Below, in pieces: positions 16,317 through 24,711 of a stretch of 34,425 nucleotides of DNA (its first letter is position 1; each line of letters begins with the position of its first letter). The notes beneath the pieces were generated by a model, which made no database searches, was not told the DNA's origin, and was given only the letters and a program-made list of their open reading frames with translations. The position numbers and the translations under genes were made by a program. Source of the DNA: Akkermansia muciniphila (GTDB lineage Bacteria > Verrucomicrobiota > Verrucomicrobiia > Verrucomicrobiales > Akkermansiaceae); contig CAMAQB010000035.1 in assembly GCA_945860285.1 (NCBI GenBank), forward strand, positions 1 through 34,425, read 5' to 3'.

Positions 16317-16649
16317 GGTTCAGAACGGTTCGAAGTTGCCCGCGAGCCTTAGCAGCATGGCCCGGGAATGGCAAGGAAATGCCTCGTCATCTCATGGGTA
16401 AAAAATTCGCAAAATCGGTCCATTCGATGAAAAATAAAACAAATGCGCCCCGTATTTAATTTAAGATCAACAAACTATCAAGAAAATGTTATATTTTTTC
16501 GCGCACGAAAAAGTCATAAACCTTTGATTTTGCAACAAAAACTGTCCGATGAAGTGTCGGAAAAATTTCTTCAGCGAATATAAAGTATTTGATTGACCTT
16601 AGTTTGGATTTGAAGTGTACTGGGGTGTGTCCAAGTGGACTCGTGATTC
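16317..16649. other. AT-rich intergenic region before the dcw cluster
   Basis: This is 333 bp between the divergent ALDH-like gene and mraZ. From about 16390 it is strikingly AT-rich compared with flanking DNA. No reading frame was recognised. It is the likely promoter region for the division cluster and perhaps for the ALDH-like gene. The sequence TGGGG at 16621-16625 and TGGAC at 16636-16640 recall the TGGGN boxes bound by MraZ in other bacteria, but their spacing does not match the usual 10-bp period. Confidence 0.6.
16593..16621 (+). promoter_or_regulatory. Candidate sigma70-type promoter for mraZ
   Basis: TTGACC at 16593-16598 and TGTACT at 16616-16621 are separated by 17 bp, in the AT-rich gap 29 bp upstream of the mraZ ATG. 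The -35 is a 5/6 match and the -10 is weak. This is prediction by inspection only. Confidence 0.4.
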
Positions 16650-17117
16650 ATGGCCTTTAGCCTCCCCAAATTCAGCGGCTTTATCGAGCACAAGGTTGAC
16701 CCGAAGTATCGGATCGCCATTCCTGCGGCGTGGCGCGCGACGGAAGGGGAGCAGTTTGTGTTACAGCAGTTCTTGAAAAATGGCTTAACAATCATCCGGG
16801 TGCTGACAGTGGAGGCGCTCGAGGCTATGGTGACAACCATCGAAAATCACAGCAAACGCACGGCTGGGGAGATTCGAGAAGCAAAGGAATTTTTGTATGC
16901 CCACATTCTAACAGTGACACTCAACGCGCAGGGCAAGTTGTTGATCCCCAAGGAATGGAGTGAACGTGCCAATATCAAAGCCGAGTCCAGTATCGTTCTG
17001 GTGGGGCGCGGTGATTATTTTGAAATCTACAATTCTTCTGACTACCCGACAATTGATCGATCGCAGAAAGCCCGCGTTTTTGAATCGATGGCGGATTTGG
17101 GAATCTTTTCGAGCTGA
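16650..17117 (+). CDS. mraZ: MraZ, transcriptional regulator of the dcw cluster
   Basis: A 155-aa protein with two SpoVT/AbrB-type halves. The first contains GFIEHKVDPKYRIAIPAAWR and the second TVTLNAQGKLLIPKEW. These align with the paired D-x-K-G-R and D-x-x-G-R...IP motifs of MraZ, a ring-forming DNA-binding protein that represses its own cluster in E. coli. Both motifs have drifted: first half DPKYR, second half NAQGK. The position directly in front of rsmH is the classic one and supports the name. The ATG at 16650 gives a normal length. No Shine-Dalgarno is visible. A 252-bp gap to the rsmH ATG is unusually long for this gene pair. Confidence 0.88.
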   Translation: MAFSLPKFSGFIEHKVDPKYRIAIPAAWRATEGEQFVLQQFLKNGLTIIRVLTVEALEAMVTTIENHSKRTAGEIREAKEFLYAHILTVTLNAQGKLLIPKEWSERANIKAESSIVLVGRGDYFEIYNSSDYPTIDRSQKARVFESMADLGIFSS

Positions 17118-17212
17118 TGTGTGATGCAACCATTTTTTTATCATTGGACGTTCTTATCCCTGGCTTTGAGGGGCCTGGGTGGGATTTCCCTGGTGAAAAA
17201 AGACAGTTTTTT

Positions 17213-17262
17213 GGCTGGGCGGAGGAAAGGGCAAGGGACGGCTCTTTCCCCGCCAAATTTTT
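17213..17262 (+). repeat. Hairpin repeat copy A in the mraZ-rsmH gap
   Basis: The stem pairs GGCGG (17218-17222) plus GGAAAG (17224-17229) with CTTTCC (17244-17249) plus CCGCC (17250-17254), with one bulged A. The loop contains GGCAAGGGACGG. It is followed by AAATTTTT, so it could act as a weak terminator or attenuator. It is a direct, imperfect duplicate of copy B 159 bp downstream. Confidence 0.7.
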
Positions 17263-17369
17263 CCGCACTCGTTTGTTGGGTGCAAAGCTGGATGCCTCAA
17301 CCGCTGTGTTGCGCGTTCGAAATGGGATCCGGCTGCGGGGCTGCGACCCATCCACATCATGGATTTCTC

Positions 17370-18344
17370 ATGGCTGGGCGGGAAGAGGAGCAAGGGACGG
17401 CTCCCTTCCCGCCATATCATCGGCCGGTCCTGCCCGATGAGGTGGACTTTTGGATGGATGCCAAGCCGGACGACCTGATCATTGACGGCACTCTGGGCGG
17501 CGGTGGTCACAGTGAAATGTTTTTGCGAAAGAGCGCCACCGTGCTCGGCGTTGATCGCGACCCGCAGGCAATTGAATACGCGGCAGACCGGCTTCGCCCG
17601 TTTGGAACTTCTTTTCGCCCCTTTTTAGCGAACTATTCGGAGATGCGACAGCACCCCGGGCTGGCCGATGGTCAGTTGGTCGATGGCGTGTTGCTGGACC
17701 TTGGGGTGTCCTCTCATCAGATCGACACAGCGGAGCGGGGGTTTTCGTTTCAGAAGGACGGTCCGCTCGACATGCGCATGGGGCCTGATGCCGCACTCAG
17801 CGCGGAGCAGTTCGTCAATGAGGCATCGGAAGATGAATTGTTGCGGGTATTGCGCGACTTCGGTGAAGACCCCCAGGCGCGTCGGATTTGCCGGATCATC
17901 GTAGATCGACGCAAAAAAAAACCATTTGCCCGCACCGGCGATCTTGCGTCGTGCATTGAACAGGCGCTCGGTCGTCATGGCAGGATTCATCCCGCGACGC
18001 GGACATTCCAGGCGATTCGGATGCGGGTCAACCAGGAGCTTGACATGCTCACCAAAGCTCTCGTTGAGGCGACGGCCTGCCTCAAACCGAATGGCCGGTT
18101 GCTGGTGATCACCTTTCACAGTTTGGAGGACAAAATAGCGAAACACTTTTTCCAGCATCATGCCAAGCCGATGATCGACGATCCCACCTGGCCCGCGCCT
18201 CGGGAGAACCCGGAGTATTATCTCACCCTGCCCGTCCGCAAGGCCATTGGCCCTGGGCAAAAAGAGCTTTCCACCAATCCACGGTCCCGCAGCGCGAAAC
18301 TGCGGGTCGCCATGCGCAACAACCGACCCTTTGTCACGTCATGA
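17370..18344 (+). CDS. rsmH: 16S rRNA m4C1402 methyltransferase RsmH (MraW)
   Basis: 324 aa from the ATG at 17370. It methylates N4 of C1402 in 16S rRNA with SAM. Family signatures are clear: YHRPVLPDEV at the start, IIDGTLGGGGHSEMFL (SAM site), GVDRDPQA, VLLDLGVSSHQID, RGFSFQKDGPLDMRM, and RVNQELDML near the end. The frame is open upstream to 17121, giving a 407-aa form, but those 83 residues are unlike RsmH and cross repeat DNA. Even with the chosen start, the first ~14 residues (MAGREEEQGTAPFPP) are encoded by hairpin repeat copy B. It overlaps the next gene by 4 bp (ATGA). Confidence 0.95.
   Translation: MAGREEEQGTAPFPPYHRPVLPDEVDFWMDAKPDDLIIDGTLGGGGHSEMFLRKSATVLGVDRDPQAIEYAADRLRPFGTSFRPFLANYSEMRQHPGLADGQLVDGVLLDLGVSSHQIDTAERGFSFQKDGPLDMRMGPDAALSAEQFVNEASEDELLRVLRDFGEDPQARRICRIIVDRRKKKPFARTGDLASCIEQALGRHGRIHPATRTFQAIRMRVNQELDMLTKALVEATACLKPNGRLLVITFHSLEDKIAKHFFQHHAKPMIDDPTWPAPRENPEYYLTLPVRKAIGPGQKELSTNPRSRSAKLRVAMRNNRPFVTS
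17372..17420 (+). repeat. Hairpin repeat copy B, overlapping the rsmH start
   Basis: GGCGGGAAG (17377-17385) pairs perfectly with CTTCCCGCC (17405-17413). Inside, GGAGC (17387-17391) pairs with GCTCC (17400-17404), giving about 14 base pairs with one bulged A. It starts five bases after the chosen rsmH ATG. Loop AAGGGACG is shared with copy A, while the stem differs in a way that keeps pairing. Confidence 0.75.
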
Positions 18345-18682
18345 ACAAGTCACGCACCAACACTTCCTCCCATCCTTTCGTGAACCTGATTTTCGTCCTC
18401 GCCGTCGGCATCGCCGCGACAGGGGCCGTCAAGCATGTGCTGTATCGCAATGAACAAATCCAGACGGTTCGCAAAATCGAACTCACGGAAAAGAACATCT
18501 CCTCCATCATGCAGGACGAAATTCCCGGCGTGCAGGCGGAAATCTCGCGTCAACTGGTGCGATACGACATCAGGGAAAAATTGCGGAAAAACGGCAGCGA
18601 GTTGCGGGAGTATCCCCCGGGGTTTCCAGAAGTGATACGGGTCAAGCCGCTAGCGGATCCGGAAAAATTTGTCAGTCCTTGA
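18341..18682 (+). CDS. ftsL: FtsL-like bitopic division protein
   Basis: A 113-aa protein: short cytoplasmic N-terminus, one membrane segment (about 13-33, VNLIFVLAVGIAATGAV), then a helical, charged stretch (NEQIQTVRKIELTEKNISS...) suited to a coiled coil in the periplasm. Sequence similarity to known FtsL proteins is low, as is usual. Size, topology and position between rsmH and ftsI make the assignment. FtsL joins FtsB and FtsQ and activates FtsWI. Its ATG overlaps the rsmH stop (ATGA), and ftsI starts 3 bp after its stop. Confidence 0.72.
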   Translation: MNKSRTNTSSHPFVNLIFVLAVGIAATGAVKHVLYRNEQIQTVRKIELTEKNISSIMQDEIPGVQAEISRQLVRYDIREKLRKNGSELREYPPGFPEVIRVKPLADPEKFVSP

Positions 18683-18685
18683 TCG

Positions 18686-20602
18686 ATGTTCCAATCGTTC
18701 ACCACCCGATGCACCATGCTGTTCCTCTTCATCACGGCGGGGTTCAGCCTGCTGTCGTGGCGGTTGATTGAAATCCAGTATTTCAATCGCAGGACCTACC
18801 AGGAGGCATCGAAAAACTGCAGCTCGACCCAAACCGTGCTCGAGGGGCAGCGCGGCCACATCCTCGATTGCAACGATGAATTGATCGCCCGCAGCATTCC
18901 CGAAGCGAGCCTGTTTTTGGACCGCTATGCATTGGACAATCACGAGCTGTGCGCCTATGCGCTGGCTTGGAACCAGCTGAGTTTGTCATCCGGTTGGGCG
19001 GGCATGACCGAGGAGGCGAAGCGGAAGAAACTGCAGCCGCTGGTGAAAAAAATGCTACGAACCGAGAAGGAAACAGATCTGGAGAAAAATCATCTTGACT
19101 ATGCGATCGGCTATCTGGCGCCGGTGCTGCGCATCAAACGGGAGGAACTCCGCAAGCGCATCGAAGACAATTCCAAGATGTGGTTTGCCGTGGAGAAAAA
19201 AATGGATGAGGAGACCTTCGACCGGGTGCAAGCGGTGATCGATGATCAAAAGATCCAGGGATTCAGCCTGGAAAAAACATCGCGACGCCTCTATCTGTCC
19301 CCCGAACTAGCCAGTCACGTGGTGGGTTACGCCACCCCGGTGTCGAACACGCACGGCACCAACACCTACTTGAAGGAAGTCGGCAAAACCGGCGTGGAAT
19401 CCGCCATGGAAAAAATTCTGGCGGGCAAGGATGGCTATCGGATCACCAACACCAACGCGCGGGGTTTGTTGATCAGCGCCGAACCCGGACTGACCATGCC
19501 GCCGCGCCCGGGCATGAACGTCCAGCTTACGCTGGACATGGGAATTCAGAGGATCATCGAGGAGGAATTGCACGCCGCGATCGCGGAATACAAAGCGGCG
19601 CTGGGATGCATCATCGTGATGAACCCAAAGACGGGTGGCATCCTCGGCATGGCGAGCAACCCGACCTTCAATTTGAATACCAAGGAGGACATCAACACCA
19701 AGGGCACCAATCTGGCCACGCAGATGATCTACGAACCGGGTTCGACTTTCAAGGTGATCGCGGCGGCCGGGGCCTTGAACGAAAAGTTGTTGACTCCGAA
19801 CACGCCGATTTTTTGCCACAACGGATTCTTGAAACAAGGCACACTGGAAATTGATGAGAGCGACCACGCATACGGTACTCTCAGCGTGGAGTGGGTGTTG
19901 GGGAAATCCAGCAACATCGGCATTTTCAAAATCGCATCGCTTCTCGGCAGGCCGCAATTCTTCGACTATGTGGGTGCTTTTGGTTTTGGAAAAAAAACCA
20001 ACATCCAGCTCAGTTGGGAAGAGCCGGGTCGATTCACCGCCACCGACAACCCCACCATATTTTCGCGGATGACATTTGGCTATGCGATCAACGTGACCCC
20101 GTTGCAGATGGCCTGTGCGTATTCGGCCGTCGCCAACGGGGGAAAGCTGCTGAAACCACAAATCGTGAAAGCAGTGATTGCGAACGATGGCACGCGGATC
20201 CAGGAAATCAAACCGGAACTGGTGCGCGAGGTGATCAGCGGATCCACAGCGGGCAAGCTGCGTCAATGCCTGACCACGGTGGTCACGAAAAAAGGTACGG
20301 CGGTGCAGGCTGCGGTGCCGGGATACAAGGTGGCGGGAAAAACGGGAACCGCGCAAAAATTCGACACGGGCAGAAAGAAATACTATGAACATCGTTATAC
20401 AGTATCGTTCGCAGGCATGCTGCCCGCCGAGGACCCCGCCTTCGTCTGCATCGTGGTCATCGATGACCCGATGACCAACACCGTCCCCCGCTACGGCGGA
20501 ACCATCGCCGCGCCAACTTTTGCCAAGGCTTCCGCCCGCATCGCGGATCACCTGCGACTCACCCCCACGGAGGAAGTGGAGCCCCGCATCGTCGACCAAT
20601 GA
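18686..20602 (+). CDS. ftsI: Division-specific peptidoglycan transpeptidase FtsI (class B PBP)
   Basis: A 638-aa class B penicillin-binding protein. It has an N-terminal membrane anchor (about residues 10-27), then the pedestal region with GQRGHILD and GKTGVESAMEKILAG, then the transpeptidase domain. Active-site motifs are complete: S353-T-F-K356, S408-S-N410 and K552-T-G-T-A-Q. It cross-links septal peptidoglycan together with FtsW. The distance between S353 and the KTG motif is normal. The gene starts 3 bp after ftsL and overlaps murE by 4 bp. No PASTA domain was seen at the C-terminus. Confidence 0.95.
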   Translation: MFQSFTTRCTMLFLFITAGFSLLSWRLIEIQYFNRRTYQEASKNCSSTQTVLEGQRGHILDCNDELIARSIPEASLFLDRYALDNHELCAYALAWNQLSLSSGWAGMTEEAKRKKLQPLVKKMLRTEKETDLEKNHLDYAIGYLAPVLRIKREELRKRIEDNSKMWFAVEKKMDEETFDRVQAVIDDQKIQGFSLEKTSRRLYLSPELASHVVGYATPVSNTHGTNTYLKEVGKTGVESAMEKILAGKDGYRITNTNARGLLISAEPGLTMPPRPGMNVQLTLDMGIQRIIEEELHAAIAEYKAALGCIIVMNPKTGGILGMASNPTFNLNTKEDINTKGTNLATQMIYEPGSTFKVIAAAGALNEKLLTPNTPIFCHNGFLKQGTLEIDESDHAYGTLSVEWVLGKSSNIGIFKIASLLGRPQFFDYVGAFGFGKKTNIQLSWEEPGRFTATDNPTIFSRMTFGYAINVTPLQMACAYSAVANGGKLLKPQIVKAVIANDGTRIQEIKPELVREVISGSTAGKLRQCLTTVVTKKGTAVQAAVPGYKVAGKTGTAQKFDTGRKKYYEHRYTVSFAGMLPAEDPAFVCIVVIDDPMTNTVPRYGGTIAAPTFAKASARIADHLRLTPTEEVEPRIVDQ

Positions 20603-22146
20603 AACTTTCCCAGCTCATCAAACTGCTCGACCGGCCGATTGTCTCCGGCCCCGTGAACACGACGGTATATACCGTCACGGCTGATTCGCGTACGGTTGAA
20701 ACGGGCGCAATCTTTGCAGCCGTGAAGGGCGAATCGGCGGACGGCAACAGCTATGTCGCAAAAGCCCTTCAGGCCGGTGCGGTGGCGGTGCTTTCGGAAC
20801 GCGCACCGCAGGCCGATTTCCCTGCGGACAAAACCTGGATTCATGTAGCCGATGCACGACGTGGCCTCGCCGCCTGTGCGGTGGCTTTGGCGGGGAATCC
20901 CGCAGCAAAAATGAAAATGTGCGGCATTACCGGAACCAACGGCAAGACCACCAGCGCGTTTTTGGTGCATCATTTGATGAAGAAATCATGGCATCGCGCG
21001 GGCATGTTGGGAACCGTGCGCATCGACGACGGCGAGACCATCGTGACCGCCACCGGCACCACGCCCGACCCTGTGGAATTGCAGCAATTCCTCAAGCGCA
21101 TGGCGGATCACGATTGCCGTGGAGTCGCGATGGAGGTTTCCTCGCACGGCATCGACCAGCACCGCGTCACCGGAATTGCCTTTGATGCCTGCGTGTTCAC
21201 CAACCTCACCCAGGATCATCTGGATTATCATATCACGATGAACCGCTACTATCTCGCGAAACGGGCATGGTTTGAGGCACTTGCCGCCGATCCCTTGGGC
21301 AAAAAGCCCGTCGCTGTGATCAATGGCGATGATTCCTATGGCGTTGATCTTGCGGAGTTTTTGAATGGGAAAATGCAGGTGATCACCTTCGGTTTTTCCG
21401 TGCACTGCGATTACCGCATCAACAACCTGCGTCAGTCGGCGAGGGGAATGGAATTTGAACTCAATCACAAGGGTCGTCGATTTCTGGTTCGTGCACCGTT
21501 GATCGGTCGATTCAATGCCTATAACGTCACCGGAGCCCTTGCCGCCGCCTCCGCATGCGGCATCCCGCTGCGTGAATCCGTACCGCTGATGGCCGATGCA
21601 CCGCAGGTGCCGGGTCGCATGGAAAATGTCGGCAACGCCGGTGGCGCGACGGTCTTTGTGGATTACGCCCACACTCCGGATGCCCTGGAAAACGCCTGCC
21701 GCACCCTGCGCGAACTGGAGCCGGGGCGCCTGATCACTGTGTTCGGTTGTGGCGGCGATCGCGACCGGAAAAAACGTCCGCTGATGGGAGAAGTCGCCGC
21801 GCGACTCAGCGATTATTGCGTTGTCACCTCGGACAATCCGCGCAGTGAGGATCCCGATGCGATCATTCGCGATATTCTCTCCGGCATGGGCGGCACGCAC
21901 CACATCGCGATCAGTGATAGGGCGGAGGCGATCTTCAAAACCATCGAGGCAACCAAGGCGGGCGACATCGTGCTGATTGCCGGCAAGGGTCATGAAACCT
22001 ATCAGCAGTTCGCCGATCGCACGATCGATTTTGATGACAAAAAAGAGGCCGCCAAAGCGCTGCGTGAGCGCGTTCTAGCTGCCGCCAAATATCGCGAATC
22101 AAAACCCGCCCGCAAAACTCACAGCCCGCGCCGCAAGGAGCCGTGA
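20599..22146 (+). CDS. murE: UDP-MurNAc-L-Ala-D-Glu:meso-diaminopimelate ligase MurE
   Basis: A 515-aa Mur ligase adding the third stem-peptide residue. ATP site ITGTNGKTTS at about 110-119. The acceptor-specificity motif reads DNPR (412-415), which is the meso-diaminopimelate signature, so a Gram-negative type A1gamma peptidoglycan is expected. The Mur-ligase C-terminal motifs VFGCGGDRDRKKRP and IAGKGHE are present. The basic tail after ~495 (RESKPARKTHSPRRKEP) is a short extension. The ATG overlaps the ftsI stop by 4 bp, indicating translational coupling. Confidence 0.97.
   Translation: MKLSQLIKLLDRPIVSGPVNTTVYTVTADSRTVETGAIFAAVKGESADGNSYVAKALQAGAVAVLSERAPQADFPADKTWIHVADARRGLAACAVALAGNPAAKMKMCGITGTNGKTTSAFLVHHLMKKSWHRAGMLGTVRIDDGETIVTATGTTPDPVELQQFLKRMADHDCRGVAMEVSSHGIDQHRVTGIAFDACVFTNLTQDHLDYHITMNRYYLAKRAWFEALAADPLGKKPVAVINGDDSYGVDLAEFLNGKMQVITFGFSVHCDYRINNLRQSARGMEFELNHKGRRFLVRAPLIGRFNAYNVTGALAAASACGIPLRESVPLMADAPQVPGRMENVGNAGGATVFVDYAHTPDALENACRTLRELEPGRLITVFGCGGDRDRKKRPLMGEVAARLSDYCVVTSDNPRSEDPDAIIRDILSGMGGTHHIAISDRAEAIFKTIEATKAGDIVLIAGKGHETYQQFADRTIDFDDKKEAAKALRERVLAAAKYRESKPARKTHSPRRKEP
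22135..22140 (+). promoter_or_regulatory. Shine-Dalgarno of murF
   Basis: AAGGAG lies 10 bases before the murF ATG and within the end of murE. It is notable because almost no other start in the cluster has a recognisable Shine-Dalgarno sequence. murF is also one of the few genes here that does not overlap its upstream neighbour. Confidence 0.6.
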
Positions 22147-22150
22147 ACCC

Positions 22151-23518
22151 ATGACACCCATCACCGCACAACAACTTGCCCAAATCATCGGCGCCATGAT
22201 CGTCGCCGGAGATCCGCTGGCATTGGCCCGCGCGGGGGTGTCGACCGACACGCGCCGGCTCGGCGAAAGCTGTGTCTTTTTCGCGCTGCGCGGCGACAAT
22301 TTCGATGCCAATGCCTTCGCTCTCCAGGCCTTGGAGCAGGGAGCCGCGATCGTCGTGGTCAGTTCGTGGCAGGGCGGCGAACCCGCCGTGGGTGCAGTGC
22401 TGATGGTCGACAATACTCTAACAGCTTTGCAAAACCTCGCGGCCTGGTGGCGCGATCAACTGCAGTTGCACGTGGTTGCTCTGACGGGCTCGAATGGCAA
22501 AACCAGCACCAAGGATTTCACCGCCTCGGTGCTCGCGCAACAATACGTCGTCAATGCCAGCCGCGGCAATCTCAACAACCACATCGGACTGCCGCTGACG
22601 GTATTGGCAACCACCCCGGAACATACGGCCGCTGTTTTTGAAATGGGCATGAACCACGCCGGTGAAATCGCACCGCTGGCGACGATCGCCCGACCGCAGA
22701 TCGCCATCATCACCAACATCGGCAGCGCCCACATCGAGTTTCTGGGTTCGCGCGAGGCGATTGCCCGCGAGAAAGCCGCGATTGCCGGCGGGTTGACTGA
22801 GCGCGATGTGTTGATCGTGCCGCACGATTGTGATTTTCTTGAGCTGATCACATCCCTCACCCGCGCTCGCATTGTCAGCACCGGTTCGGAAATGGATGCG
22901 GTGCGGGCGGAAAACGTGCATGAAAAAAATGGCAGCGCGTGTTTTTCGTTAGTAATCGACGGGCAGGGCAGCGCTGAAGTGGAATTGCCCGTGGCCGGCC
23001 GGCACATGGTCGCCAACGCATTGCTCGCCGCCGCCGCCGGACATCTGCTCGAAGTGCCATTGCAAAACATCGCGACGGGTTTATCGCAGGCGGTTCTCAC
23101 CAGCGGCCGACTCCGTCGTTTCGTGAGTCGCGGCGTCACGGTTTTTGACGATACCTACAACGCGAATCCTGAATCTGTCATCGCCGGTCTGGAAACACTG
23201 GCCCAGGCTCCGGTCGCAGCGCAGGGCAGTCGATATGCCGTGCTGGGCAGACTGGCCGAACTGGGTGAACACGAGCACGATGGCGCACGCCGCATCGGCA
23301 GTTGCATCGTGAAAAACGGATTGTCAGCAGTCGCCGTGGGCGAGGGGGCCGATGTGATTTCGCGTTATGCCGGACCCACCGCGCGTCACTTTGCCAATCG
23401 CAGCGATGCGGCGGACCATCTGAGGCAAACCCTGCAAGAGGGCGATGCCGTTTTGTTCAAAGGCAGCCGGATCTCCGCGATGGAGTTGCTGATGAAGGAA
23501 ATTTTCCCAACAAACTGA
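22151..23518 (+). CDS. murF: UDP-MurNAc-tripeptide:D-Ala-D-Ala ligase MurF
   Basis: A 455-aa Mur ligase that adds D-Ala-D-Ala to complete the UDP-MurNAc-pentapeptide. ATP site LTGSNGKTSTKD (111-122), EMGMNHAGEI typical of MurF, the NIGSAHIEFLGSREAIAREKAAI stretch, and DDTYNANPES in the C-terminal half. Length is normal. It starts 4 bp after murE, with a good Shine-Dalgarno, and its stop overlaps the mraY ATG by one base. Confidence 0.97.
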   Translation: MTPITAQQLAQIIGAMIVAGDPLALARAGVSTDTRRLGESCVFFALRGDNFDANAFALQALEQGAAIVVVSSWQGGEPAVGAVLMVDNTLTALQNLAAWWRDQLQLHVVALTGSNGKTSTKDFTASVLAQQYVVNASRGNLNNHIGLPLTVLATTPEHTAAVFEMGMNHAGEIAPLATIARPQIAIITNIGSAHIEFLGSREAIAREKAAIAGGLTERDVLIVPHDCDFLELITSLTRARIVSTGSEMDAVRAENVHEKNGSACFSLVIDGQGSAEVELPVAGRHMVANALLAAAAGHLLEVPLQNIATGLSQAVLTSGRLRRFVSRGVTVFDDTYNANPESVIAGLETLAQAPVAAQGSRYAVLGRLAELGEHEHDGARRIGSCIVKNGLSAVAVGEGADVISRYAGPTARHFANRSDAADHLRQTLQEGDAVLFKGSRISAMELLMKEIFPTN

Positions 23519-24711
23519 TGTTATACTGGATCTATCAATACTGGAAAGAAACCTTCGCCCTGGAAAATGCCAACGGCACGGAGGGATGGGCGCATACGTT
23601 CGATGCTTTGAACCTGTTCCGTTACATCACATTTCGCGCCGCAGTCGCCTGCCTGCTTGCATTTTCTGTTAGTGTGGCTGTGGGACCACGGGTGATCCGC
23701 AAGTTGATTTCGATGAAACTCGGCCAGCCGATCCGCACCGCTGCCGAAGTGCACAAGCTGGCGGAATTGCACGGCGGAAAAATCGGCACTCCCACCATGG
23801 GCGGCGTGCTGATTCTCGGTTCGGTGCTCATCGCCACTCTCGTATGCGCCAATCCGCTCAACCCTTTTGTCGCCGTGTGCGCCTGCACAATGGGTGCCTG
23901 CGGCCTGCTGGGATTCTGCGATGATTACAAAAAAGTGAAGGAGAAGAAGTCTGATGGGCTGAGCGGCCGAAGCAAGTTGTTCTGGCAGTTGCTGATCGCA
24001 TTGATCGCCTCATCATTCATTTATTTCAAAAAGGAAATTTCCGGCTTCGGCGACCCGACACATGGTTTCATCCTCGGCAAGGAATCGATCAATATCGATG
24101 CGATTTGTTTCCCGCTTTTCAAATCCCCCTTGATTCATCTCGGCTGGTTGGTCATCCCGTTTTTCACCCTGATCATCATGGGCTGCTCGAACGCGGTGAA
24201 TCTCACCGACGGTCTCGACGGCCTGGCAACGGGCTGCACGATCACCACGGCATTGGCGTATTCGATCCTCGCGTATCTGGCCGGGCATTTTTTCCTGGCG
24301 ACCGACTACCTGGTCATTCCCCACAATCAATTCATCGGCGAGCTTGCGGTGTTCCTGATGGCGCTTGTCGGTGCCGGTTTCGGATTTCTCTGGTTCAACT
24401 GTCATCCCGCCCGCGTTTTCATGGGCGACACCGGTTCGCTAGCCATCGGCGGTGCGTTGGGAACCGCCGCGATTTCGACCAAGCAGGAACTGCTGCTGGT
24501 GATCATCGGCGGGATTTTCGTCATGGAAGCGATGTCGGTGATCCTCCAGGTCGGCAGCTTCAAACTCCGCAAAAAACGAATCTTCCGGATGTCGCCCATC
24601 CACCATCACTTCGAGCTGGGTGGCTGGCATGAAAGCCAGGTCATCATCCGTTTCTGGCTGCTTTCGATCATGTTCGCCCTCTTCGGTCTTGCCCTGTTGA
24701 AAATCCGATGA
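23518..24711 (+). CDS. mraY: Phospho-MurNAc-pentapeptide translocase MraY
   Basis: A 397-aa integral membrane enzyme with about ten transmembrane segments. It transfers phospho-MurNAc-pentapeptide to undecaprenyl phosphate, making lipid I. Signatures: GTPTMGG, GFCDDYKKV (first Asp pair), NAVNLTDGLDGLA, FMGDTGSLAIGGALG and the histidine-rich MSPIHHHFELGGW. It is about 35 residues longer than E. coli MraY because of a short N-terminal insertion (ENANGTEGWAHTFDA) and a longer loop after FKKEISGFG. The frame is open upstream to 23302, but that is murF sequence. The ATG at 23518 gives the family start MLYW. Confidence 0.96.
   Translation: MLYWIYQYWKETFALENANGTEGWAHTFDALNLFRYITFRAAVACLLAFSVSVAVGPRVIRKLISMKLGQPIRTAAEVHKLAELHGGKIGTPTMGGVLILGSVLIATLVCANPLNPFVAVCACTMGACGLLGFCDDYKKVKEKKSDGLSGRSKLFWQLLIALIASSFIYFKKEISGFGDPTHGFILGKESINIDAICFPLFKSPLIHLGWLVIPFFTLIIMGCSNAVNLTDGLDGLATGCTITTALAYSILAYLAGHFFLATDYLVIPHNQFIGELAVFLMALVGAGFGFLWFNCHPARVFMGDTGSLAIGGALGTAAISTKQELLLVIIGGIFVMEAMSVILQVGSFKLRKKRIFRMSPIHHHFELGGWHESQVIIRFWLLSIMFALFGLALLKIR

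Noticed and set aside
16621-16640. MraZ operator boxes (TGGGN repeats)
   Set aside because: Only two loose matches 15 bp apart were seen. The known operators have about 10-bp periodicity, so this was not listed as a separate site.
17121-17369. 83-residue N-terminal extension of rsmH
   Set aside because: It is open but unlike any RsmH N-terminus, and it spans the hairpin repeat copy A. The ATG at 17370 gives a normal length.
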